A DNA stretch of 14,050 nt from Iamia sp052038315 (GCA_052038315.1 JBQGCF010000131.1:1-14050); one strand, 5' to 3'. Shown: positions 6,804 through 13,531, numbered from the stretch's first letter. Notes: generated from the letters alone by a model not told the origin. Program-made: numbers and translations.

Positions 6804-7535
6804 ATGACCGACGACCTCACCGCCCGGACCTTCTCGCCGCGCGTCGCGGCCCAGTCGGAGGTCGACATCTCGCCGCGCCGCGAGGCGCTGCGCCGCATCG
6901 CCGCCGCCAACCGGGACCTGATCGCCGACATGGTCGGGACGCAGGTCGACCACGACGACCTCGTCGCCGTGGCCGAGGAGCTCGAGGCCCTCGCCGCCCG
7001 CTTCCGCCACGACCGCCCCCGCAGCATGTACGAGGGCATGGGCGAGGCGGTGATGGCCGGCGGCGACGTCACCTCCTTCTTCGACCACAGCCCGATGATC
7101 GGCCTGGCCAACCCGCTCGCCCCGCCGATCCACCTCGACTTCGGCGAGGAGTCGGTGGTCGGCCGGGTCACCTTCGGCGCCCTCTACGAGGGACCGCCCG
7201 GCACGGTGCACGGTGGCTTCGTCGCCGCCGCCTTCGACGAGGTGCTGGGCTCGGCCCAGTCGTACTCGGGGGCGCCGGGGATGACCGCCCGCCTGATCGT
7301 GAACTACCGGCGGCCGACGCCGCTGCACACCCCGCTCGAGATCGAGGGCCGCTTCGACCGGCGCGAGGGGCGCAAGGTCTTCACCACCGGCCGGATCCTC
7401 GCCGACGGTGTCGTCACCGCCGAGGCCGAGGGCCTGTTCGTGTCGATGGACGCCGAGCGGTTCCGGGCCCTCGCCGAGGGGTTCAACCGCCGGGTGGCCA
7501 AGGGCTTCCTCGGCTCCGACGGCGACGAGGGCTAG
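6804..7535 (+). CDS. PaaI-family thioesterase (hotdog fold) with N-terminal extension
   Basis: A 243-residue protein whose residues from about 100 to 220 form a hotdog domain of the PaaI/acyl-CoA thioesterase type: GPPGTVHGGFVAAAFDEVLG (130-149) carries the HGG turn and the acidic residue (D145/E146) expected at the active site, followed by TARLIVNYRRPTPLHTPL and the FTTGRI strand. The first 95 residues are an added region rich in Arg, Glu and Asp with likely helices, not needed by the minimal fold of about 140 residues. It probably hydrolyses an acyl- or aryl-CoA in the cytosol; the substrate is unknown. The ATG lies five bases after the exonuclease stop with GAAGGG 11 bases upstream. The TAG stop overlaps the convergent DUF2505-like gene in CTAG. 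Confidence 0.85.
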   Translation: MTDDLTARTFSPRVAAQSEVDISPRREALRRIAAANRDLIADMVGTQVDHDDLVAVAEELEALAARFRHDRPRSMYEGMGEAVMAGGDVTSFFDHSPMIGLANPLAPPIHLDFGEESVVGRVTFGALYEGPPGTVHGGFVAAAFDEVLGSAQSYSGAPGMTARLIVNYRRPTPLHTPLEIEGRFDRREGRKVFTTGRILADGVVTAEAEGLFVSMDAERFRALAEGFNRRVAKGFLGSDGDEG

Positions 7536-8020
7536 CGCGCGAGGTAGGCCTCGACCTGCGGGGCCTCGGCCTCCAGGTGCTCCTTCAGCCCGGACACCAG
7601 CGCCCGCTCGACCTGCCCGGCGACGAGCAGCACCTTCACCTTCAGGTCGCCCTCGACGGTCCGCACCGTGCTCCCGCCCCGCTCGGTGTAGCGGTACGTG
7701 CCCGAGCAGCGGAGCCGGTCGGCGTAGTGGTCGGGGTGGAGGGTGACGGTGACGGTGCGGGCGGCCAGGTCGTGCACCGACTCCTCGACCCACGTGAGCT
7801 TCTGCGGGTCGACCACCGCGGTGACCGCCGGGCTGAGGTCGGCGACGAACCGGTACCGGATCCGGAGGGTGACCCGGTCGCCGGCCTCGGTCCGATCGAG
7901 CACGTCGGGGGGACCGAGCTTGTCGGTGCCGCCGAGGTGCTCGTACAGCTCGGCGCCGGCGTAGGCCCGGGCCACCTCGTCGATCGGCGCGGCGATGGTC
8001 TGGGTCAGGTCGAAGCGCAC
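7532..8020 (-). CDS. DUF2505-like SRPBCC-fold protein
   Basis: A 162-residue protein with the START/SRPBCC-like pattern of DUF2505, a family mainly seen in actinobacteria: an N-terminal strand MRFDLTQTI, helix IDEVARAYAG, a series of strands (RVTLRIRYRF, LTWVEESVHD, RTVTVTLHP, CSGTYRYTERGG, TVRTVEGDLKVK) and a long C-terminal helix from about residue 128. Such folds bind hydrophobic ligands, but no ligand or reaction is known for this family. No signal peptide or membrane segment is seen. The GTG start comes seven bases after the helicase stop, so it is the last gene of that operon and may depend on translation read-on, since no Shine-Dalgarno is visible. Confidence 0.8.
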   Translation of the reverse strand: MRFDLTQTIAAPIDEVARAYAGAELYEHLGGTDKLGPPDVLDRTEAGDRVTLRIRYRFVADLSPAVTAVVDPQKLTWVEESVHDLAARTVTVTLHPDHYADRLRCSGTYRYTERGGSTVRTVEGDLKVKVLLVAGQVERALVSGLKEHLEAEAPQVEAYLAR

Positions 8021-8027
8021 GACCGGA

Positions 8028-10010
8028 TCATGCCGTGTCGGCCGCCGCGGTGTGGTCCGACACGATGCGGAGGATGGCGTCGCCGTGGGTGTCGAGCACG
8101 GCGGGGCCGACGCCGAGGATGGCGCCCAGCGCCTCGCGGTCGGCCGGGCGCCGGTGGGCCACGTCGCTCAGCACCCGGTCGCTGGCCACCACGGCGGGAG
8201 CGGTGCCGGCCTTGCGGGCCACGTCCGCCCGCCACGCGTGCAGCGCCTCCAGCAACCCCCGATCCAGGTCGTGCTGCCGCGCCCCCCGCAGCGCGTCCCG
8301 CGAGCGCCCGAGGCCGACCCGCGGGTCGACGGCCCGGGCCGCGCCGCGCAGGTCCTCCACCGCCCGGGCGATGGCACCGAGGTAGGGCGACGGCCGCCGG
8401 GCGACGATGCGGTCACCGAGCTGGCGCTCGGCGGCCCACGACATCCGCAGCACGTCCTCGGCCCGTGTGACGGCGACGTGGAGGAGGCGGCGCTCCTCGG
8501 CCTCGGCCTCCGGCGTGCGGGCGTGGGAGACCGGCACGAGCCCGTCCTCCAGGCCGGCGAGGTGGACGATCGGCCACTCCAGGCCCTTGGCGGCGTGGAA
8601 CGTGACCACGTCGATGGCGTCGCCGCCCAGGCCCGGGCCGTCGGCGCCGAGGGCGGTGGTCAGCCACCCCCGCAGGTCGCCGATCGAGGCGACGGGCTCC
8701 ATGGCGTCGAGCTCGCGGGCCATGCGGGCGAGGGCGTTGAGGGCGGCCGCGGTGTCCTCGCCCCCGGGGCTGTCGGCCGCCTCGGCGGCGAGGGCGTCGA
8801 GGTCGTCGATGGCGATGCGCAGCGGACGACCGGGGTCCGACGAGACCTGGCGGAGCGCGGCCCGCACGTCGGCCCGCTGCAGCAGCGGGTCGTCGCCCCG
8901 GAGGCGGAAAGGGATGCGGGCCCGGGCCAGGGCCTGCTCGAACAACCGCATCTGGCCGTTGGTCCGCACCAGCACCGCCTGGCGATCCCACCGCGCCCCG
9001 GGCGGGTGGAGCAGGCGGGCCGCACCGGCGATGCCGACCGCCTCCTCCTCGTCGGTGGCATAGGCGGTTATCACGGGGACCTCGCCGCTGGGGCGGCGGG
9101 CCACGAGCCGGCTCTCGCCGCTGCCGCCCAGCGCCGCCTTGGCGACGTGGATCACCTGCGGCGTCGAGCGGTAGCTGCTGCGCAGCTCGACGACCGTCGC
9201 CCCGGGGTGGTGGCGGGCGAAGTGGCGGAGGTAGCCGGCGTCGGCCCCGTTCCAGCGGTAGATGGCCTGGTTGGGATCGCCCACGACGCAGAGGTCGGTG
9301 CGCTCGCCCAACCAGCCCGTCAGCAGCCGGTGCTGGAGCGGGTTGACGTCCTGGAACTCGTCGACGAAGAGGTGCCGGAAGCGCCAGTGCTGGGCGGCGG
9401 CGAAGGCCGGTTCGTCGACCAGCAGCGCGGCGCAGCGACCCAGGATGTCGTCGAAGTCGATCACCCCCCGGCGCTGCTTCTCCCGCTCGAAGGCGGCGTA
9501 GAGGGAAGCGATCTGGTCGAGCGACGCACCCGGTCGCCGGTCGTCCCGATGGGCCTCGACGGCGTAGTCGTCCGGGCCGATGTCCCGGGCCCGCGCCCAC
9601 TCGATCTCGGTCGCCACCTCGACCACCGGCACCCGGCCCCGGCCGGGCAGCGAAGCGATCACCCGGCCCTTGCCCTCGAGCAGCGCCGGCTGGGGCCGGC
9701 CCCGATCCCGGTACCAGGTGCGGAGCTGGGCCCAGGCCACGGCGTGGAAGGTGCCGACCTGCGGACGGTCGCGGAGGCCCAGGGCGGAGAGCCGGGTGCC
9801 CATCTCGCTGGCGGCCTTGCGGGTGAAGGTGAGGGCGAGGACGTGGCGGGGGTCGGCGGAGCCCTCGTGGACGCGGTGGGCGATGCGACGGGTCAGGACG
9901 CGGGTCTTGCCCGACCCGGCGCCGGCCAGGATGCACAGCGGCTGGCCGGGGTCGGTGACGGCGCGGCGCTGGTCGGCGTCGAGCCCGACGAGCAGGCGGG
10001 CGCCCTCCAC
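8028..10010 (-). CDS. UvrD/PcrA-family superfamily 1 DNA helicase with C-terminal HRDC domain
   Basis: A 660-residue 3'-5' helicase. Motifs: Q-motif region DADQRRAV (11-18), Walker A AGAGSGKT (29-36), Ia TFTRKAA (61-67), motif II DEFQD (217-221), motif III GDPNQAIYRWNGAD (244-257), motif IV LRSSYRST (276-283), motif V TFHAAKGLEW (470-479) and motif VI RRLLHVAVTRAED (507-519). Residues 585-655 match an HRDC domain, the arrangement of mycobacterial UvrD2. In contrast to UvrD2, the stretch between motif VI and HRDC contains no cysteine, so the tetracysteine motif is missing. All ATPase motifs are intact. Likely acts in repair or replication-fork processing. The GTG start lies one base after the stop of the Ser-repeat gene; no Shine-Dalgarno is present, suggesting coupling. 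The gene name uvrD2 would be reasonable but is not certain. Confidence 0.9.
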   Translation of the reverse strand: MEGARLLVGLDADQRRAVTDPGQPLCILAGAGSGKTRVLTRRIAHRVHEGSADPRHVLALTFTRKAASEMGTRLSALGLRDRPQVGTFHAVAWAQLRTWYRDRGRPQPALLEGKGRVIASLPGRGRVPVVEVATEIEWARARDIGPDDYAVEAHRDDRRPGASLDQIASLYAAFEREKQRRGVIDFDDILGRCAALLVDEPAFAAAQHWRFRHLFVDEFQDVNPLQHRLLTGWLGERTDLCVVGDPNQAIYRWNGADAGYLRHFARHHPGATVVELRSSYRSTPQVIHVAKAALGGSGESRLVARRPSGEVPVITAYATDEEEAVGIAGAARLLHPPGARWDRQAVLVRTNGQMRLFEQALARARIPFRLRGDDPLLQRADVRAALRQVSSDPGRPLRIAIDDLDALAAEAADSPGGEDTAAALNALARMARELDAMEPVASIGDLRGWLTTALGADGPGLGGDAIDVVTFHAAKGLEWPIVHLAGLEDGLVPVSHARTPEAEAEERRLLHVAVTRAEDVLRMSWAAERQLGDRIVARRPSPYLGAIARAVEDLRGAARAVDPRVGLGRSRDALRGARQHDLDRGLLEALHAWRADVARKAGTAPAVVASDRVLSDVAHRRPADREALGAILGVGPAVLDTHGDAILRIVSDHTAAADTA

Positions 10011-10011
10011 G

Positions 10012-10437
10012 TCAGCGGTCGGTGACGGCGGCGATCAGCGCCAGGGTGCCGAGGGCGAGGCCCGTCAGGCGGGCGGGGGCGAGCGGCTCGACGCCGGCGC
10101 CGTCGCGGTGGCACGCCCCGTCGGCGCGCCGTGCGGCCGGGCTGTCGCCGGGGCCGCCGCCGACGCTCAGGATGCTGCCGATCGACCCGACGCTGAGGGC
10201 GCTGCCGACCGAGCCGACGCTCAGGACGCTGCCCACCGAGCCCAGGCTGAGGATCGACCCGGCCGAGCCGATGCTCAGGAGGCTGCCGGCCGAGGCCAGC
10301 GACAGGATGCAGCCGGCGGACAGGGCCGAGAGCTGGCTGCCGGCCGACAGGAGCGAGAGGTCGGACCCGACCGAGAGCAGCGAGCGGCGGCTCTCGACCG
10401 ACCAGCCGTCGACGGGGACGCGGGGGAGGAGAGCCAC
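10012..10437 (-). CDS. Ser-every-third-residue repeat protein with hydrophobic C-terminus
   Basis: A 141-residue protein of no family I can name. From S13 to S91 every third residue is Ser (26 times) or Cys (once, C43); the residue before it is mostly Leu or Gly. From residue 20 this forms nine-residue units such as LSVGSVGSA and LSLGSVGSV. Residues 94-120 are polar, and 123-138 (RLTGLALGTLALIAAV) is a short hydrophobic stretch that could be a tail anchor. Strict periodicity suggests a solenoid or polyproline-type bundle; this is inference. The minus strand is chosen because a TACGGT element stands six bases before the GTG and because the stop is one base from the helicase start. It heads the operon with the helicase and DUF2505-like genes. 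An antisense frame shares its third codon positions, so base composition alone cannot decide the strand. Confidence 0.68.
   Translation of the reverse strand: MALLPRVPVDGWSVESRRSLLSVGSDLSLLSAGSQLSALSAGCILSLASAGSLLSIGSAGSILSLGSVGSVLSVGSVGSALSVGSIGSILSVGGGPGDSPAARRADGACHRDGAGVEPLAPARLTGLALGTLALIAAVTDR
10165..10401 (-). repeat. Tandem repeat of about 27 bases (nested 9-base period)
   Basis: The DNA that encodes the Ser-triplet region. Units of 27 bases encode nine residues, each built from three xxS triplets. Units near the 3' side (10165-10300) are most alike; those nearer the start are more diverged. Confidence 0.8.
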
Positions 10438-10443
10438 GACGCG

Positions 10444-10449
10444 ACCGTA
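10444..10449 (-). promoter_or_regulatory. TANNNT -10 element of a leaderless promoter
   Basis: On the minus strand TACGGT is followed by six bases and the GTG at 10437. It heads the Ser-repeat, helicase and DUF2505-like operon. Only 42 bases separate this GTG from the divergent GTG at 10480. Confidence 0.5.
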
Positions 10450-10466
10450 CCGCGACACTGCTCCGG

Positions 10467-10472
10467 TAGGTT
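10467..10472 (+). promoter_or_regulatory. TANNNT -10 element of a leaderless promoter
   Basis: TAGGTT is followed by seven bases and the GTG at 10480 of the metallopeptidase gene. Its upstream half must overlap the divergent minus-strand promoter, so the two may compete or be co-regulated. Confidence 0.55.
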
Positions 10473-10479
10473 CGGGCCC

Positions 10480-10824
10480 GTGCCCATCCAGGTGTCGGAG
10501 GACCGCTTCGAGGAGCTCGTCGGCGAGGCCCTCGACGGCCTGCCGCCCGACATCGCGGCCATGATCGAGAACGTCGTCGTCCTCATCGACGACGGCCGAC
10601 CGACCGGTCCCCTCGGCCTCTACGAGGGCATCCCGCGCACCCACCGCGGCCAGTACGGGTTCATGGAGATGCCCGACCGGGTGACGATCTACCGCATCCC
10701 GCTCAGCCTGCGGGCCGTCGACGAGGCCCAGCTGGTGCGGGAGGTCCGGATCACCGTGGTCCACGAGATCGGCCACCACATGGGCATCGACGACCGGCGT
10801 CTCCACGAGCTGGGCTACGGCTGA
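10480..10824 (+). CDS. Small zincin-like metallopeptidase family protein
   Basis: A 114-residue protein with a single metal-binding motif VVHEIGHHMGIDD: H95, E96 and H99 in HExxH, then G102 and D105, matching the HExxHxxGxxD pattern of the short PF06262-type 'metallopeptidase family' proteins. The N-terminal part (FEELVGEALDGLPPDIAAMIENVVVLID) is the family's typical opening. These proteins of about 110-130 residues are widespread in actinobacteria; whether they are active proteases and on what is not known. No signal peptide. GTG start chosen from the upstream TAGGTT and the conserved opening. It is transcribed divergently from the helicase operon and followed after 61 bases by a PH-domain gene with its own promoter element. 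Confidence 0.87.
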   Translation: MPIQVSEDRFEELVGEALDGLPPDIAAMIENVVVLIDDGRPTGPLGLYEGIPRTHRGQYGFMEMPDRVTIYRIPLSLRAVDEAQLVREVRITVVHEIGHHMGIDDRRLHELGYG

Positions 10825-10832
10825 GCCGCTCT

Positions 10833-10852
10833 GCCGGGTGGGGCGCCCCGGC
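10833..10852 (+). terminator. Weak hairpin after the metallopeptidase gene
   Basis: GCCGGG (10833-10838) can pair with CCCGGC (10847-10852) across an eight-base loop, nine bases after the stop. There is no T-tract. It may be a T-less terminator; GC-rich DNA makes such pairing common by chance. Confidence 0.3.
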
Positions 10853-10873
10853 TCCGCTGTCGCACCCCACGGG

Positions 10874-10879
10874 TAGCGT
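10874..10879 (+). promoter_or_regulatory. TANNNT -10 element of a leaderless promoter
   Basis: TAGCGT is followed by six bases and the GTG at 10886 of the PH/SHOCT protein. No Shine-Dalgarno precedes the GTG. Confidence 0.5.
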
Positions 10880-10885
10880 GCGGCC

Positions 10886-11506
10886 GTGGCCTTCCCCCGC
10901 AAGCTGCTGAACGACGGCGAGGTCCTCGTCCTCGACCTCCGCCCGCACTGGCTGGCCCTCTTCGTCCCCACCGCGGCGCTGGCCGCCGCCATCGTGATCG
11001 GGCTGCTGGCGGCGCTGGCCGACTGGCCCAAGGCGCTGCTGTGGATCGCCCTGATCCTCATCGTGGTGACGCTGCTCAACTTCCTCGTCAAGCTGCTCGG
11101 CTGGAGCAACACCAACTTCGTGCTCACCAGCGATCGGATCATCACCCGGCGCGGGGTGCTCACCAAGTCCGGCATCGAGATCCCGCTGGAGCGGATCAAC
11201 ACCGTGTTCTTCGACCAGCGGCTGATCGAGCGGATGGTCGGTGCCGGCGACCTCGCCATCGAGTCGGCGGGGGAGCGGGGGAGCGAGACGTTCGAGAACA
11301 TCCGCAAGCCGGCCATCGTCCAGCGGGAGATCTACGTCCAGATGGAGGACAACGAGAACCGCAAGTTCGACCGGGTCCGGGCCCCGGCGCCGATGGCGGC
11401 GCTCTCGCCCGTCGAGCAGGTCGAGCGGCTCCACCACCTGCTCCAGCAGGGCGCCATCACCCCGGCCCAGTACGAGGCCGAGAAGGCCCGCATCCTCGGC
11501 TCGTGA
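10886..11506 (+). CDS. Membrane protein with bacterial PH (bPH2, YdbS-like) domain and SHOCT tail
   Basis: A 206-residue protein. Two membrane helices at about 22-45 and 49-71 are followed by a PH domain of the YdbS/bPH2 type (TNFVLTSDRIITRRGVLTKS, IPLERINTVFFDQRLIERMVGAGDLAIES, FENIRKP). Residues 174-205 (LSPVEQVERLHHLLQQGAIT ... YEAEKARILGS) are a SHOCT motif, the short C-terminal helix pair frequent in such proteins. It is anchored in the cytoplasmic membrane with the PH domain in the cytosol; its role is not known. The GTG start is supported by the TAGCGT element. Its TGA overlaps the GTG of the next gene (GTGA), so the pair is translationally coupled. Confidence 0.85.
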   Translation: MAFPRKLLNDGEVLVLDLRPHWLALFVPTAALAAAIVIGLLAALADWPKALLWIALILIVVTLLNFLVKLLGWSNTNFVLTSDRIITRRGVLTKSGIEIPLERINTVFFDQRLIERMVGAGDLAIESAGERGSETFENIRKPAIVQREIYVQMEDNENRKFDRVRAPAPMAALSPVEQVERLHHLLQQGAITPAQYEAEKARILGS

Positions 11507-12201
11507 CCGGGCCCCGGGTCGTCAGCCTCGTCCCGTCGGTCACCGAGACGCTGGTGGCGTGGGGGCAGCCGCCGATCGCCTGCACCCGGTTCTGCGAGCA
11601 GCCCGGCATCCCGCAGGTCGGCGGGACGAAGCGGCCCCGCATCGCCGCCATCGTCGAGCTGGCCCCCGACCTCGTCGTCATGTGCGACGAGGAGAACCGC
11701 ATCGAGGACCACGACGCCCTCGTCGCCGCCGGCCTCGCCGTCCACGTCGCCTCGCCCCGGACCGTCGCCGACGTGCCCGGGGTGCTGGCCGCCCTGGCCG
11801 AGGCGCTCGGGGCCGAGCCACCCGAGCCGTGGTCGCCGCCGGCGCTCCCCGAGGGGCCGCCGCAGGTCGCCTTCGTCCCGATCTGGGCCCGGCCGTGGAT
11901 GACGATCAACGCCGACACCTACGGCGCATCGGTCCTGGCCGCCGCCGGGTGGACCAGCGCCTGGGCCGACGACCCGGTCCGCTACCCCGAGGTCGCCATC
12001 GAGGACGTGGCCGCCCGGGGCATCGACGCCGTGCTGGCGCCCACCGAGCCGTGGGCGTTCACCCCCGACGACCTGCCCGACCTGGCCGAGCGCTGCGGCG
12101 CGCCGGCCGTGCTGGTCGACGGGCAGGACCTCTTCTGGTGGGGCGCCCGCACCGCCGCCGCGGTCGAGCGTCTGGCCGCAGCGCTGGGCGGGGACGACTA
12201 G
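11503..12201 (+). CDS. BtuF-like helical-backbone metal receptor, cytosolic (no signal peptide)
   Basis: A 232-residue protein of the class III periplasmic-binding-protein fold (PF01497, BtuF/FhuD-like): VVSLVPSVTETLVAWG at 6-21, TRFCEQP and QVGGTKRPRIAAIVELAPDLVV (38-59), a linker region around 105-120, then VAFVPIWARPWMTIN ... TYGASVLAAAGW and DAVLAPTEPWAF in the second lobe. Secreted members start with a signal peptide and a lipobox; this one begins directly at the first strand and has none, so it is probably cytosolic. No ABC transporter gene is nearby. It may sense or buffer a corrinoid or metal chelate; this is inference. The GTG start overlaps the preceding stop. The TAG stop shares CTAG with the convergent DUF6458-like gene. 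Confidence 0.8.
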   Translation: MTGPRVVSLVPSVTETLVAWGQPPIACTRFCEQPGIPQVGGTKRPRIAAIVELAPDLVVMCDEENRIEDHDALVAAGLAVHVASPRTVADVPGVLAALAEALGAEPPEPWSPPALPEGPPQVAFVPIWARPWMTINADTYGASVLAAAGWTSAWADDPVRYPEVAIEDVAARGIDAVLAPTEPWAFTPDDLPDLAERCGAPAVLVDGQDLFWWGARTAAAVERLAAALGGDD

Positions 12202-12404
12202 AAGCGGGGCTCCTGGTACGCCGGCGGGATGCCGGTGCGGCGGGCGTTGGCCATCTGGATCAGGCCGAACAGCACGCCGATGGCGCCGCAGACCATGAGG
12301 ATGACGCCGATGATCCCCAGGTCGACGCCCTCGATGGTGTCCGTGACGGCGAACTTGAGGATGGCGCCCACGGCGATGAGGAAGATGCTGACTCCGACGG
12401 TCAT
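12198..12404 (-). CDS. DUF6458-like small membrane protein
   Basis: A 68-residue protein with two hydrophobic helices (about 3-20 and 28-50), the first opening VSIFLIAVGAILKFAV and the second LGIIGVILMVCGAIGVLFGL, then an RR-containing cytosolic tail. The layout matches DUF6458, a small actinobacterial family of unknown function. The ATG start has GAAGGA eight bases upstream, a good Shine-Dalgarno, in contrast to the leaderless layout of most unit heads here. It lies 72 bases downstream of galactokinase on the same strand and may be transcribed with it or from its own promoter in that gap. Its TAG stop overlaps the convergent gene in CTAG. Confidence 0.82.
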   Translation of the reverse strand: MTVGVSIFLIAVGAILKFAVTDTIEGVDLGIIGVILMVCGAIGVLFGLIQMANARRTGIPPAYQEPRF

Positions 12405-12412
12405 GGTGTGGA

Positions 12413-12418
12413 TCCTTC
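12413..12418 (-). promoter_or_regulatory. Shine-Dalgarno of the DUF6458-like gene
   Basis: GAAGGA on the minus strand, eight bases before the ATG at 12404. It fixes this start and shows that this gene has a true 5' leader. Confidence 0.6.
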
Positions 12419-12476
12419 GGTCGGCGGGGGGTGTGGATCGCCGCCCGCCCTACCCCTCCGCACCGTGAGCAACCGC

Positions 12477-13508
12477 CTACGCAGGGAGCACCTCGACGGT
12501 CGCACCGTCCGACGGCCGGACCCGCCAGGCCGGCTCGGGACCCCACCCGTCGAGCGCCCCCGGCTCGCACACCGCCACCACACAGCCCCCGAACCCGGCG
12601 CCGGTCAGGCGGGCGCCGAACACCCCGGGCGTGGCGTCGAGCCGGCCGACCAGGCGGTCGAGGACCGTGGTCGACACCGCGAAGTCGTCACGCAGCGAGG
12701 CGTGGCTCTCCTGGAGCAGGGCGCCGAGGAGGGGTGCGTCGCGGGCCTGCAGCGCCTCGACGGCGGCCCGGACCCGGGCGTTCTCGCCCAGCACGTGGCG
12801 GGCCCGGGCCCGCACCACGGGGTCGGCGATCGCCACCACGGTGCCCGGCCCGGCCTCCCGCAGCGGTCCGATGACGGCCTCGGCGGCCCGGCACTGGGCG
12901 GCCCGCTCGGCGTAGGGCGACCCCACCAGCCGCCGGCTCTGGCCCGAGTGGACGACGACGACCTCGATGTCGGCCGGCAGCGGCACCGGGGCGACGGTCC
13001 GCGCGCCGCAGTCGATCAGCAGGGCGTGGCCCTCCCGGCCCCCGGCGGACGCCAGCTGGTCCATGATCCCGCAGGGCACGCCGGTGGCCCGGTGCTCGGC
13101 CCGCTGGGCGATCTGGGCGATGGTCAGGGCGTCGGTGGCGTCGGGGAGGAGGGCCAGGGCGACGGCCACCTCCAGCGCTGCGCTCGACGACAGCCCACCG
13201 CCGAGGGGGAGGGTCGTGGTCACCGTGCCGACGAAGCCCTCGGTCGGTCGCACCTCGGCCACGACGCCGGCCACGTAGCGAGCCCACGGCGGGGTGACAG
13301 CGGTGGGGTCGACCACGCCGACGGGCACGACGGCCGTCCCGTCCTCGTGGTCGGAGGTGAGGGCGACGACGTCACCGCCCCGGACGCCGTCGACGACCGT
13401 CTCCAGGTCGATGGCCAGGGGCAGCACCGACCCACCGGTGTGGTCGGTGTGGTCGCCGATGAGGTTGACCCGTCCCGGTGCCCGCACCCGCACGCGTTCC
13501 GCGGCCAT
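12477..13508 (-). CDS. galK: Galactokinase (GHMP kinase)
   Basis: A 343-residue GHMP-family kinase that phosphorylates galactose at C1 with ATP, the first committed step of the Leloir pathway. Motif 1 is PGRVNLIGDHTDHTGG (11-26), the galactokinase signature with the usual Glu-His-Thr-Asp-Tyr reading Asp-His-Thr-Asp-His. Motif 2, the ATP-binding PLGGGLSSSA, is at 101-110. CGIMDQ contains the catalytic Asp D150; motif 3 GARLTGAGFGGC is at 298-309. It is shorter than typical galactokinases of 380-400 residues, but all three motifs are present. No galT, galE or sugar transporter is in the window. The ATG start has TAGGGT six bases upstream, and a perfect inverted repeat lies just beyond that. Confidence 0.9.
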   Translation of the reverse strand: MAAERVRVRAPGRVNLIGDHTDHTGGSVLPLAIDLETVVDGVRGGDVVALTSDHEDGTAVVPVGVVDPTAVTPPWARYVAGVVAEVRPTEGFVGTVTTTLPLGGGLSSSAALEVAVALALLPDATDALTIAQIAQRAEHRATGVPCGIMDQLASAGGREGHALLIDCGARTVAPVPLPADIEVVVVHSGQSRRLVGSPYAERAAQCRAAEAVIGPLREAGPGTVVAIADPVVRARARHVLGENARVRAAVEALQARDAPLLGALLQESHASLRDDFAVSTTVLDRLVGRLDATPGVFGARLTGAGFGGCVVAVCEPGALDGWGPEPAWRVRPSDGATVEVLPA

Positions 13509-13514
13509 GGCGCG

Positions 13515-13520
13515 ACCCTA
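13515..13520 (-). promoter_or_regulatory. TANNNT -10 element of a leaderless promoter
   Basis: On the minus strand TAGGGT is followed by six bases and the galK ATG at 13508. The upstream inverted repeat at 13532-13551 would overlap its -35 region. Confidence 0.55.
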
Positions 13521-13531
13521 GGGGACCCCCT

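Noticed and set aside
7995..10025. Plus-strand 676-residue frame opposite the helicase
   Set aside because: Antisense to a helicase with every SF1 motif intact; the translation is of low complexity and matches no family.
10022..10564. Plus-strand frame with an LPTEPxLR-type repeat over the Ser-triplet gene
   Set aside because: It shares third codon positions with the minus-strand gene, so it is open by composition. It has no TANNNT at the start and would overlap the metallopeptidase gene, whereas the minus-strand gene has promoter and operon support.
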